A stretch of 64,000 bases of DNA from Paenibacillus_E qinlingensis (GCF_028746185.1 NZ_JAQIVH010000052.1:124001-188000); one strand, 5' to 3'; positions 29,501 to 37,471 are shown, numbered from the stretch's first letter. Notes: generated from the letters alone by a model not told the origin. Made by a program: numbers and translations.

Positions 29501-29680
29501 GAAGCGCACGATCATATGTACAAGCTGCCTACTAGCGATAAGGTCGCGCTGCGAGTCAACTACCGCCAGATGGGAGTTGGCGGCGACGATAGTTGGATGT
29601 CGAAGACGCATCCCGAGTTTACGCTTTATGCAAACCGCAGTTATGCTTACAGTTTTTCGTTTAAAGGAATTAGTCATTAA
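26576..29680 (+). CDS. Beta-galactosidase, GH2 (LacZ type)
   Basis: About 1,034 residues, full length for five-domain LacZ enzymes and without signal peptide. The sugar-binding domain (FQGVESAFYVWVNG), immunoglobulin-like domain, TIM barrel with acid/base E478 (SLGNESWGG) and nucleophile E545 (LCEYSHAMGNS), and the C-terminal Bgal_small domain (NFWRASIDNDKG) are all present. It removes terminal beta-galactose from an imported oligosaccharide. GAGGTG at 26565-26570 fits ATG 26576; an in-frame GTG at 26567 lies inside that site. A paralogue is at 51870. A strong terminator closes the locus. Confidence 0.93.
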   Translation: MRQKYTHTQPKNGYPEWNNNPEIFQLNRMNAHATLMPYGSIEEALNGDRSASAYTVSLNGMWKFSFAETPDKRSANFYEMSYDISSWDQIQVPSHWQLQGYDYPQYTNVRYPWEGKEDIKPPFAPTAYNPVGSYVRTFTVPNNWKDLPVYISFQGVESAFYVWVNGDLVGYSEDSFTPAEFDLTPYLQEGENKLAVEVYRWCDASWLEDQDFWRMSGIFRDVYLYSTPKAHIYDFSVVADLDEEYLNGFLQIKATVTNPFGEQLGRHTLEASLYDKDGRLVQAPLTADVVLNGENEHELQLHTGLENPMKWTAETPYLYQLVLSLKDGSGDLIEAVSCRIGFRRFELKDGLMKINGKRILFKGVNRHEFNCDTGRTISYEDMVRDIQLMKAYNINAVRTSHYPNHPLWYDLCDEYGLYVIDETNLETHGSWSNFQEEEGWTVPASKPEWTANVLDRANSMLQRDKNHPSIIIWSLGNESWGGDNFVLMHDFFRSNDPTRLVHYEGVTRCRKSDAASDMESQMYTLPHKVEEYARSNPKKPFILCEYSHAMGNSNGNLFKYCELFDKYPILQGGFIWDWIDQAIRTKTSDGIPYLAYGGDFGDTPNDGTFCGNGLIFADRSVTPKLYEVKKCYQNVKFEEVDLKQGHIRVTNNYLFTNLSDYHLKWEMARNGMLVGQGIASLAVEAGATEVITLSYQLPTDLFDGEECTLTVRLVEKTDQAWAPAGHEVAFEQFLLPVVTHAVQARDVMPLHTKESDTSFTAFSSAFSATFSKGTGDLTSYVYKGVELMKEAPKPNFWRASIDNDKGNKLPERSATWKKAGQERKLHAMNIRSFEDKVEIAVTYNLPTIRSSICNLNYVVTGDGRIRIREELLPGHNLPEIPEIGMMFQLDASFENLKWYGKGPHENHWDRAESARLGIYQGKVVDQYVPYLRPQECGNKTEVRWAELTRVDGIGLRIEGANAVELNALPYTPSELEAHDHMYKLPTSDKVALRVNYRQMGVGGDDSWMSKTHPEFTLYANRSYAYSFSFKGISH

Positions 29681-29695
29681 TTCAAGGTGTGAATT

Positions 29696-29737
29696 AAAAA
29701 AAGGTCAGTCGACGAATTGTCGATTGACCTTTTTTAA
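29696..29737. terminator. Strong bidirectional terminator
   Basis: AAAAAAGGTCA-TCGAC and GTCGA-TGACCTTTTTT form a 17-bp stem (arms 29697-29713 and 29719-29735) with A and T runs on both sides. It can stop the beta-galactosidase transcript and the convergent heparinase transcript. Confidence 0.88.
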
Positions 29738-29824
29738 TTGTATTTATAAGTTTCACCTAAATTAAGAAGGCTATATTTCTTCGTAACACGGTGAGTAGTC
29801 ATCGAAGGACGGTTTAGATATCGA

Positions 29825-30011
29825 ATAACTGGATTTTCTCCAGCTAATTCAAGCGAATTGCGGTGATTTCCCAAACTAACTGGATTTACTCCCGTTATTA
29901 AAAGGGAATTTCGCCAAATGGGTGAATTTGAGCATAAATAGATGTAGGAAATCCAGTTAAACTCCCCATAAGCTAGTTTTCCTCGAAACTAGATGTAGGA
30001 AATCCAGCTAA
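29825..30011. repeat. Cluster of four related 22-bp repeats, two in each orientation
   Basis: TAACTGGATTTTCTCCAGCTAA (29825), TAACTGGATTTACTCCCGTTAT (29877), then inverted copies ATGTAGGAAATCCAGTTAA (ending 29960) and ATGTAGGAAATCCAGCTAA (ending 30011) occur about every 50-60 bp. GAAGGACGGT flanks the cluster on both sides (near 29803 and 30013). No gene is visible from 29738 to 30103. It looks like a dispersed intergenic repeat family that can fold into a large cruciform. Confidence 0.6.
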
Positions 30012-30103
30012 TGAAGGACGGTACGTAGCTTTTGAGTAAGCCGCAGCAAATGTAGAAGAGTTAGTTTCTGTAAGAGATTAACTAGCCCATTGTGCATGCA
30101 TGT

Positions 30104-32623
30104 TTATTCAGTTTCAATCAATATGGCAAGCCTGCCGGCGTCCAACTGCATGTGGCATTGACCGTTGGGGTCTGGGTTATAGGATGTTTGGTCCAGTAGA
30201 TTCAAAAGTGACGAATCGGCTTGGAACGCGAAAGTTTGTAAGTGATCAGCCCCGTTCACCAGCAAGAGGAACAAAGTTTGTTCCTCTTGCAGTACCCTGT
30301 ACATCCGAAGTTCGGGGGAATCGGAATCAACTGACAAAGTTCGAACGGTTAGCCCAGACAATTCCCCATTATTCGGAAAGAGTAGGGTCAGATAATCACT
30401 GCCGTAATCACCAGTAATTTGAAAGTGTTCTTGTACAGCTAATGGATAAGCTCCGGATACAGCCCCGTTAGCCGTTGATGTTGAGATCCTGCTTGGCTCT
30501 AAGAAAGTAACTTCCAGTTTCATTTCATTTAAGCAGTGTGCCGTCAACCGGTTCTCCTCAATATCAGAGGAGGTGCTCATGGTATGCAGATTCCAGATAC
30601 TGTTCCTCTGACTTCGAATATGATCCCAAACCACATAAACGTCAGCGCAGGCCTTCACATACGCGAAGTGACGATGGTAGGCTTCGGCATGGACATCAGG
30701 AATGCAACTTCGGACATAATCGAGTTGGTCCGAGAAGTAAACTTCCTCGCAGATGCTCTTTAGCGGGCCATTCTGTACAATACCTGCCTCGTCCATAAAT
30801 TGAACTACGTTATGCGCATGTCCGTTTACGTACCAGTGTCGGTCTCCGTTGTAGTACCCACCCGTTCCAGGGTCAAGGGTCAGAGGGGTAGCATTTGCCC
30901 ATATGGAGAAGTGGCCTTCGTCATGGTGGGCATGATAGGTTAGCGGCGATGACTCAAAGATCGCATAGTTTTCCTGTCCCCATTGTCCGAAATGCTGTCG
31001 AAAAATAACATACCCAATGCCAGCATAGTGAACGGAAGTCAGTTCTGGGGCTTCCTGTGGAAGATCCAGCTGCGGGTAAAGAAGGGCCAGCAGGGTACAT
31101 GGGCTAGCTCCTGTATCCCGAACTACGCCGCCTCCGTGCTTCCAGGCCCACATCATTTCCCTGCTTAGCTGGGGATCTGTCTTTGCATAAAAGGGGGCAG
31201 CATAGGCGAACAAACGGAACCAATGGTCATCAACGGTTGAGTCACCAACAGCTGGCGAGAGCAATTTAGGTTGTGAATCCGGTCCACCCTGAACGCAATC
31301 CTTCGGAGTCACGGTACCAATTAAGTAGCGATACATCTTTTTTACCTTGTCGCGGGACAAGTAATCAATGCCCCTAAGCCGCTGCAGCAGTGTGAAGAAC
31401 AGAAAGTACCTATGCAGCACGGCACCATGGTAACGAATATTTTCAGGCCACGCGCCATCCTGATCTACGACATGCTCTAACTGCCAATCCACGACAGCAC
31501 AGGCATGCTCCAAATAGTGTTCAGCAAGTTCCTCTTCGGGGAAGATGAGTGCATAGATACCGAGACCGGTGGCGCGGTCCGCGTTCCAGTTACTCCGTTT
31601 GCCTCCCTTCTCATCCGGAAACTGTTCCAGATCAAATTGGTAATAGTTGGTGTCCATCATCATGCCAGCAATATAGCGGAAATGTGTTTGGATGGCCGCG
31701 TCCTCATCTGGCGAAATAACATCGGAGTCGGCAATTTGGTCGTAGATGACCGATGTCACAGCCATACCACGTCCAATATGGACGGCTCCGTAAGTATCAT
31801 CCACATGCCAGCCAGTTGCCCTGAAAATATCCATACCTTGGCACATGTCTGCCAACATGTACAAGATCTTCCGCTTAGCGCGCTCTGCGTAGACCGCATT
31901 CCCCGTCACCATGTAAGCGTTCGCATCTGCACCAGCAATCTCCAGCAAGGTAGCCCATGTGGTCGGCGTTTTGCGGTTAAAAGTTGGGGACGTATATACC
32001 ACGTCCATAGGTTGTCCGACCGCATTGAGGAAGCTGACCTCGAGGTATATGCCCTCGTCTGTGAAGAGTTCGTCCAATCGAAGGGTTGTCTGAATGCTGT
32101 AATGCTCTTCGGCACATACGGGAATCGTAGTTACCATTGCCAAAAGCGTCATGTCGTCCTCTGACCAATTCTTCACATGCAAACACGGCCCGAGCCAGGG
32201 GTCTTCAACGGGTTCAAGGATGGTGACCGAGCTGGAAGCGGAGCTTGACGTAATCTTCCATCCAATTAATCCCTGATCGAAACTCCCGTTTTCGATAGGG
32301 ATCGGTAATCCTTTTTCCGAGTGGGTAAGCTGCACCTGTCTGATCCAAACTTCACCTTTTCCCCGGATGTAAAAAGTTATCTTCATATAGGCAGCGTTCG
32401 CTGGCGTCCGGAACACAAATGGATTCGTTCGGAAAGCGGAACTGCGTTGAATGGGCACAGTGGTTTCCACTTCTGCAAAGGCATCAGATAATGTTAACTG
32501 TCGCTTGTATTCTTCCCCCAGCTCAGTTTGCATGGAGATTCGGGAACGAATGCCCTCCAATTGCCCTGCATCATAGCAAGCGAAAGGACGTTTAGGTATC
32601 ACTCGTTGTAAGTCGTTTCTCAT
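30104..32623 (-). CDS. Heparinase II/III-like polysaccharide lyase
   Basis: 839 residues, no signal peptide. An N-terminal beta-rich region (about 20-210, with jelly-roll-like stretches) precedes the alpha/alpha-toroid (about 225-520, NWNADRATGLGIY and RYHGAVLHRYFLF) and the C-terminal heparinase II/III beta-sandwich (about 540-835, HHDEGHFSIWA and LDPGTGGYYNGDRHWY). Such enzymes cleave uronic-acid-containing polysaccharides or oligosaccharides by beta-elimination. AGGAGGT lies seven bases before ATG 32623. There is no adjacent transporter or regulator, so the substrate cannot be inferred. A candidate promoter lies at 32672-32677. Confidence 0.82.
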   Translation of the reverse strand: MRNDLQRVIPKRPFACYDAGQLEGIRSRISMQTELGEEYKRQLTLSDAFAEVETTVPIQRSSAFRTNPFVFRTPANAAYMKITFYIRGKGEVWIRQVQLTHSEKGLPIPIENGSFDQGLIGWKITSSSASSSVTILEPVEDPWLGPCLHVKNWSEDDMTLLAMVTTIPVCAEEHYSIQTTLRLDELFTDEGIYLEVSFLNAVGQPMDVVYTSPTFNRKTPTTWATLLEIAGADANAYMVTGNAVYAERAKRKILYMLADMCQGMDIFRATGWHVDDTYGAVHIGRGMAVTSVIYDQIADSDVISPDEDAAIQTHFRYIAGMMMDTNYYQFDLEQFPDEKGGKRSNWNADRATGLGIYALIFPEEELAEHYLEHACAVVDWQLEHVVDQDGAWPENIRYHGAVLHRYFLFFTLLQRLRGIDYLSRDKVKKMYRYLIGTVTPKDCVQGGPDSQPKLLSPAVGDSTVDDHWFRLFAYAAPFYAKTDPQLSREMMWAWKHGGGVVRDTGASPCTLLALLYPQLDLPQEAPELTSVHYAGIGYVIFRQHFGQWGQENYAIFESSPLTYHAHHDEGHFSIWANATPLTLDPGTGGYYNGDRHWYVNGHAHNVVQFMDEAGIVQNGPLKSICEEVYFSDQLDYVRSCIPDVHAEAYHRHFAYVKACADVYVVWDHIRSQRNSIWNLHTMSTSSDIEENRLTAHCLNEMKLEVTFLEPSRISTSTANGAVSGAYPLAVQEHFQITGDYGSDYLTLLFPNNGELSGLTVRTLSVDSDSPELRMYRVLQEEQTLFLLLVNGADHLQTFAFQADSSLLNLLDQTSYNPDPNGQCHMQLDAGRLAILIETE

Positions 32624-32671
32624 CTCAAGTACCTCCTGATCAAGTTGTAGAGAGTCACACCTACACTTTCT

Positions 32672-32679
32672 ACTATAGC
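32672..32679 (-). promoter_or_regulatory. Candidate extended -10 promoter of the heparinase-like gene
   Basis: Read on the minus strand, TGCTATAGT gives an extended -10 about 50 bp upstream of ATG 32623. No good -35 is visible. Confidence 0.35.
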
Positions 32680-32774
32680 ATCAGCTTTAGTCGTGAGAGT
32701 GGGACAATCCAAGCAAGGAGGAGGGGGAAATCAACTGAATTTCGATGATGCGATCTTCCTGATAGATGTGAAAT

Positions 32775-34316
32775 TTATCGTTTGCTGTGTTTCATTTTGT
32801 ACATGGCCTCATCCGCTTTTTTCATTAATTGAGTGATATCCGTCGCATCTCTGGGGTAGAGACTGACGCCAGAACTAAATGAAATGTCAATATGAATATC
32901 CTCATATTGAAAAGGGAGTTTGTATAAAAGAGATAATTTTTCACTGATAAACGTGTCTAATTCAATGTATTCAGGCATGGATGAAAGGACCCACACAAAT
33001 TCGTCTCCACCGATACGCCCAATAATATCACCGGGTTGAACGCAGGTTTCCAAAATTTGTGCAAAATGCTTCAGATATAGATCTCCAACGTAATGACCAT
33101 ATCCATCGTTAATCGGTTTGAAACGATCCAAGTCGATTAAGATTAAGGCGAACGATTCATGAATCCTAAACTTGTGCAACAACTGCTCTTGAAGGGCAGC
33201 TCGATTATAAAGATTTGTAAGCGAATCATGGTGCGCTAAATATTTGTAGTTTTGCTCTGATTTAAATAATTTACGTTCCGTATCCTTCAACGAAGTAACG
33301 TCAGTTAGGTGCATGACAAATAGTTTCTCATTGGTTTCCTCGATCAATTCTAGGCCTATTATAAAGTCCAGATCACCTTTAGGTGAATTGACGATCTGGG
33401 CCTCCCACTGCACTTCGTTCTCTCGTTGAACCCGCGCCATTCTAGCTGGGAGACTCAACCTGTCATCAAACTGAAAATGGCTCATGATGTCAGAGTCAGC
33501 AATACCCGAAAGCCATTGTTTCGCCCTGGGGTTCATTTCTTTGATTTCTCCCTTTTCGTCCAGTAGCAAAATGCCTGTAGGTGCCGATTGGAAAAGATTA
33601 TGAAAGAGCTTTCGGTAATCTGGCATAATGTCATATTTACCAATTAAGTGACGAAGGGCAATCGCCCAGAACAAATAGCCGATAAAAAATAAAATCATGG
33701 CATTCCGAGTAGTTACTATTTTAAATTGTAAGAGAGAGGTGACCATGACAAACCAGGCAAAAAGTAAGAATAAACTGAGAAGCATGGAACGAAGAGACTT
33801 CTTATGCTTTAATTCACGAGTTCGATACCAAGAGATAGAGAGAATCACAACCGAAATCAGAATATACCCTGCAACGAAGAGAACGGTAAGAAGCAGAAAA
33901 AGCGGATCAAGCGGACTTCGTCCATCAGTCACATTCATATTGTATAAGACGCGATGATCTCTGGTACTTAGAAAATACAGCCATAATACGTAGGGGGCCG
34001 CGTAAAAAAGTGGCAAGTATCGCTTCAAGTGCGATGTAGTTGGACTTCCAAAGAGTATACTAAGGTGCACCAAACAGCATATGACTAACAGAAGCATAGG
34101 GCTATTGCCATAAAGAACAATTTGCATTTGATATTGTGGCAGTAAGGACGTTTTAATATATTCTCCTAAGAAATATAGCTGAAAAGCAAGCATGAGAATA
34201 GCCGCAATTCGGTTCATCATACTATTCATATTTCGGTGAATTAACGTGATTGCCATGTAAAAGAAGAAAAAAGTAGGGAGTAAAATCGTTAGGAAGTCTA
34301 AAAAAAGTTCATTCAT
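32775..34316 (-). CDS. Membrane diguanylate cyclase with PAS and GGDEF domains
   Basis: 513 residues. The N-terminal half (about 1-220) has seven hydrophobic helices like the histidine-kinase N-terminal 7TM sensor. A PAS domain (about 225-340, TGILLLDEKGEIKEMNPRA) and a GGDEF domain (about 350-512) follow, with the intact motif GGDEF at 436-440 and DLDRFKPINDGYGH. It should make cyclic di-GMP. The residues five before the motif are QPGD instead of RxxD, so the usual inhibitory I-site lacks its arginine. It is monocistronic by context; an AAGGAA lies before ATG 34316. Confidence 0.9.
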   Translation of the reverse strand: MNELFLDFLTILLPTFFFFYMAITLIHRNMNSMMNRIAAILMLAFQLYFLGEYIKTSLLPQYQMQIVLYGNSPMLLLVICCLVHLSILFGSPTTSHLKRYLPLFYAAPYVLWLYFLSTRDHRVLYNMNVTDGRSPLDPLFLLLTVLFVAGYILISVVILSISWYRTRELKHKKSLRSMLLSLFLLFAWFVMVTSLLQFKIVTTRNAMILFFIGYLFWAIALRHLIGKYDIMPDYRKLFHNLFQSAPTGILLLDEKGEIKEMNPRAKQWLSGIADSDIMSHFQFDDRLSLPARMARVQRENEVQWEAQIVNSPKGDLDFIIGLELIEETNEKLFVMHLTDVTSLKDTERKLFKSEQNYKYLAHHDSLTNLYNRAALQEQLLHKFRIHESFALILIDLDRFKPINDGYGHYVGDLYLKHFAQILETCVQPGDIIGRIGGDEFVWVLSSMPEYIELDTFISEKLSLLYKLPFQYEDIHIDISFSSGVSLYPRDATDITQLMKKADEAMYKMKHSKR

Positions 34317-34486
34317 TTGAGATATTCCTTATCGTCGTTATGTAGTGGAATATGGTGTGTTTCATTCTCACATTAGCATGAATTTTACTAAAGAAGCAAT
34401 GTAGAAAAACAACGGGGTTTGGATGACAGCAACGTTTTCAATTAACAGGCCAGATCCTTATAATTAATCTTTCCGCCGCGAACGGA

Positions 34487-34516
34487 TTGACAGTTATTGG
34501 GTTCGACTCGTATGAT
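34487..34516 (+). promoter_or_regulatory. Strong sigma-A promoter in front of the tiny ORF and rtcB
   Basis: TTGACA (34487-34492) and TATGAT (34511-34516) are separated by 18 bp. This is the best promoter match noted in the window and faces the RNA-repair operon. Confidence 0.75.
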
Positions 34517-34548
34517 GTTTGTAAATGAATGGAAAGGAGGCCGACGAT

Positions 34549-34638
34549 ATGATTCGCAAACAAATTTCTATGAATAAACCGACAACTGAAAAGCAAGTCA
34601 TACCATCGGTCTCAACCGGACTTGTGACGAATACGTAG
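34549..34638 (+). CDS. Tiny ORF of 29 codons in the rtcB leader
   Basis: ATG 34549 is preceded by AAAGGAGG with ideal spacing and followed by 28 codons ending at TAG 34636-34638 (MIRKQISMNKPTTEKQVIPS and then VSTGLVTNT). The peptide is basic at its start, Thr/Ser-rich and resembles nothing I recognise. It lies about 30 bp after a strong promoter and before a hairpin terminator (34675-34710), which in turn precedes rtcB. It could be a leader peptide, a small independent gene, or a remnant of a larger gene. The strong ribosome binding site argues that it is translated; the function is unknown. Confidence 0.5.
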   Translation: MIRKQISMNKPTTEKQVIPSVSTGLVTNT

Positions 34639-34666
34639 GTGCTCTTGGAGTACGCCTAGTTTAAAT

Positions 34667-34728
34667 TTGACATGAAAAAGCCGTAGACGATGTAGGTCTA
34701 CGGCTTTTTTGCGTCCAGATAACAAGAA
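34667..34728 (+). repeat. Third copy of the slipin-terminator repeat, with hairpin 34675-34710
   Basis: The sequence from TTGACATG through the hairpin AAAAAGCCGTAGAC/GTCTACGGCTTTTTT to GCGTCCAGATAAC-AGAAAA matches 240-303 over about 60 bp, well beyond the stem. The hairpin is a good Rho-independent terminator and stands between the tiny ORF and rtcB, so rtcB expression may depend on read-through or on an unseen promoter. Confidence 0.75.
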
Positions 34729-34742
34729 AAGAGGATAAAAGA

Positions 34743-36164
34743 ATGATAGAAAATTATTATCAAGAGGTCCAGCTGCCAGCGGGAGTTGTTCATGTATACG
34801 CAGGACCTGAGTTATTTAAAGCTTTAGATTATCAAGTATTTCAGATGGCCAACAACAATTTGCAGATACCTAATCAAGTCTATATGAGCTATACGCCTGA
34901 CGTACATGTCGGTGTGGGTACTTGTATAGGTACGACAGCGGTATGGAATACCCATAACGGATTTGTATCACCATCTATTGTCGGTAGCGATATAGGGTGT
35001 GGCATGCGCGTGCATATGACGAATTTGCATAAGGATGAACTGAAAGATGTGAAGCTGCGCCGCAAACTGGTGAAGACCATCGAGAAGTATTTACCCGTTG
35101 AAGACCATGCGCGCGGCCATTTCTCGGATATCCGGTTGGAGAGCATCGTCACCAAAGGACTGCACGGTTTACCGAAGAAGTATATGCCCGACGGCTATAC
35201 GCCTCGCAAGGCAACATCGCTTACGCATGTGGAGAGCAGTAAATTTACGTTGGATGAAAATGCATTGAATCGATTTCCAGACCATGTTTGGCATCGCTCG
35301 CATCGTCAGCTTGGGACGCTGGGGAATGGGAACCATTTTGCCGAAATTCAGTCGGTAGAGATTGCGGAAGAGAACCGGGAGGTGGCTGAAGCTTGGGGGC
35401 TTTTCGATGGTCAAGTGGTCATCATGATTCACACAGGCTCCCGTGCATGGGGTGGATCTGTAAGTCAGTATTGCAGTAGTGATATGTTAAAGGTGATGAA
35501 GATGAATGGATTAGGAACAGCTGATCCTAAGCTGTTATTTGCACCTTTAGAACATCCAGCAGCCGAGACCTATGTCAATCTCATGTATTCAGCACTCAAT
35601 TATGCGGTTGTCAATCGCCATCTGATTGCCTATGCCATACGAGAGGCTGGTAAAGATGTATTCGGCTCAAAGTTTGAAATGACCACGTTGTACGATCTTA
35701 TGCATAACTATGCATGGGAGGAAAAGCATGATGGGCAGTCCTACTTTGTTCATCGCAAAGGGGCGACGAGGTCGCTTCCTGCAGGGCATCCTGATAACCC
35801 ACAGCCTTATCAAACCACAGGTCACCCTGCGCTGATTCCCGGTTCCATGGGGACCTCCTCCTACATTATGGTGGGAGCACCAGGCGGTAAAGCCAACTTC
35901 CACTCCATTTGTCATGGAGCAGGGCGAATTCGCTCTCGCAGTGCGACGAAAAGGTTGATAACACTGAATGAATTTGCCTCTTCCATGCGAGTGGGGACGG
36001 ATGAGGAAATTGTCGTCAACCAAAGATCATTAGAGTCGATCCTAGATGAATCGCCGCAAGCTTATAAAGATGTTGATCAAATTATTGAAAGTGTCGTCGG
36101 AGCGGGATTGGCTGAAGTTGTAGCTAAATGTAAGCCCATGGCGACAGTAAAAGGTGCTAAATGA
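34743..36164 (+). CDS. rtcB: RNA ligase RtcB
   Basis: 473 residues. RtcB joins RNA ends with 2',3'-cyclic phosphate or 3'-phosphate to 5'-OH ends, using GTP and Mn2+. The metal-site and guanylylation motifs are visible: GSDIGCGM with C86, QLGTLGNGNHF, IHTGSRAWGG, VHRKGATRSLPAGH, PGSMGTSSYI and SICHGAGR with the presumed guanylylated histidine H391. The start ATG 34743 has AGAGGAT six bases upstream. It overlaps the AAA ATPase gene by four bases (ATGA). No archease gene is adjacent. With KptA and TatD downstream, it is the core of an RNA-repair operon that likely acts on cleaved tRNA or rRNA (inference). Confidence 0.95.
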   Translation: MIENYYQEVQLPAGVVHVYAGPELFKALDYQVFQMANNNLQIPNQVYMSYTPDVHVGVGTCIGTTAVWNTHNGFVSPSIVGSDIGCGMRVHMTNLHKDELKDVKLRRKLVKTIEKYLPVEDHARGHFSDIRLESIVTKGLHGLPKKYMPDGYTPRKATSLTHVESSKFTLDENALNRFPDHVWHRSHRQLGTLGNGNHFAEIQSVEIAEENREVAEAWGLFDGQVVIMIHTGSRAWGGSVSQYCSSDMLKVMKMNGLGTADPKLLFAPLEHPAAETYVNLMYSALNYAVVNRHLIAYAIREAGKDVFGSKFEMTTLYDLMHNYAWEEKHDGQSYFVHRKGATRSLPAGHPDNPQPYQTTGHPALIPGSMGTSSYIMVGAPGGKANFHSICHGAGRIRSRSATKRLITLNEFASSMRVGTDEEIVVNQRSLESILDESPQAYKDVDQIIESVVGAGLAEVVAKCKPMATVKGAK

Positions 36165-37471
36165 GACATGAACAAAGTGTAAAAGTGAATGAAGTATCAG
36201 CGGCAGTAACAGCTCCGATTAGGTCGGAAGGCAACTCGCCTAAAGCCTATGGGGACTATGTGTATGTATTAGAACGAATTCAAGGTGTGCTGGAGAAGAA
36301 GTATGGTCATGACTTTGTAACCTATTTGAGTGAAGATAGGAAAGAGGAGTATTGGGAGCTGCTTGAACAAGATGTGAAGGCAGGGTCAACGGATGTGCAA
36401 TTTGTCACTAGAATCTACGACCGAATGGAGTCACGTGCGTTCGGAATGGACGGGGAAAATGATGCTGCGGCATATCGAACGTATCCTACTCTGCGGAACA
36501 ACGTTTTTGCTTACCCGTCCTGGGGAATTGCATTAGCTAGAGTACCTATCTTTCGCTTGAATGGCGTTGGAGCAGAGGATTTTGTTTTCGCCGTGGATGA
36601 TGCGAGTCTACTGCGTTTTCTAGAACACGCAAGGCAGCGGCGCAGGGAATTAGACCGTAGACAAGTGACCGTTTTCACGGATGGACCTCATGGCATGGAA
36701 AAAGAACTGGCGCCAATCACACGCATGGTTGAGCGTTCAGATGTCATCATGAAGAGCGAAGTGAAAACAGATATTTATCGCGCCATTGATCAGTTTTTTT
36801 CGGAAGATCGTGCTTTCTTCAAAGCATATGAGCTTCCTTACAAAAGAGGCATCCTGCTCTATGGGAAGCCCGGAAATGGAAAGACAACGCTCGTCAAATC
36901 GATTGCCGGCAGCGTCAAAGCTCCTGTTGCTTATTGGCAAATAACCGAGAATACGGGGAGTGAATCTATTCAAGAGGCATTTGAAGCTGCGGCTAAAATG
37001 GCACCGATGATTCTTGTCATCGAAGACATCGATGCGATGCCGCATCGGGCACGGTCGTACTTTTTAAATATTTTAGATGGCGCGACTTCAAAAGAAGGGA
37101 TATTCCTCATTGGGACAACGAACTATCCGGAGCAAATTGATCCAGCACTTATGAACCGGGCAGGGAGATTTGACCGTGCTTACGAAATTAAGCTTCCAGA
37201 CTTAGATCTGAGACAGACATATTTGGAGCAAAAGGGGATCGGGAAGCTTTTGAATGAAGAGTTGATCCGCGTAACGGCGAAGCAAACAGAAGGGTTTACT
37301 TTTGCCCAGTTAAATGAATTGTATGTATCTGCTGCGCTTCAGTGGCACTACGAGCAAACGGTGGATATCGAGAAACTGGTGAAATCGATGAAATCGGATC
37401 TGCATAAAGGGCAGACGATGTCATGGATGAAAGAGGAGTCGGATGTGAGGGTTGGATTTTTGGTTAGTTGA
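36161..37471 (+). CDS. AAA+ ATPase of the RtcB operon
   Basis: 436 residues. An N-terminal region (about 1-190) of no recognised family is followed by an AAA core (about 195-400): Walker A GKPGNGKTT at 235-243, Walker B ILVIEDID ending at D291, sensor 1 GTTNYPEQID and the arginine-finger stretch ALMNRAGRFDRAYE. It lacks the sigma54-interaction GAFTGA motif and any HTH, so it is not an RtcR regulator; the core is nearest to BCS1/FtsH/Cdc48-type remodelling ATPases. No membrane helix is seen. Translational coupling to rtcB suggests it works with the ligase, perhaps remodelling RNA-protein complexes, but that role is inferred. Confidence 0.85.
   Translation: MRHEQSVKVNEVSAAVTAPIRSEGNSPKAYGDYVYVLERIQGVLEKKYGHDFVTYLSEDRKEEYWELLEQDVKAGSTDVQFVTRIYDRMESRAFGMDGENDAAAYRTYPTLRNNVFAYPSWGIALARVPIFRLNGVGAEDFVFAVDDASLLRFLEHARQRRRELDRRQVTVFTDGPHGMEKELAPITRMVERSDVIMKSEVKTDIYRAIDQFFSEDRAFFKAYELPYKRGILLYGKPGNGKTTLVKSIAGSVKAPVAYWQITENTGSESIQEAFEAAAKMAPMILVIEDIDAMPHRARSYFLNILDGATSKEGIFLIGTTNYPEQIDPALMNRAGRFDRAYEIKLPDLDLRQTYLEQKGIGKLLNEELIRVTAKQTEGFTFAQLNELYVSAALQWHYEQTVDIEKLVKSMKSDLHKGQTMSWMKEESDVRVGFLVS

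Noticed and set aside
29825..30011. CRISPR array
   Set aside because: Only four imperfect units, in two orientations and with differing lengths; no cas genes nearby.
31505..32164. Plus-strand open frame of 219 codons inside the heparinase-like gene
   Set aside because: Antisense to conserved lyase sequence, low-complexity composition and no ribosome binding site.
36161..37471. AAA protein as an RtcR-type sigma54 activator
   Set aside because: No GAFTGA loop, no CARF-like N-terminus that I recognise and no C-terminal HTH; also no -24/-12 promoter before rtcB.
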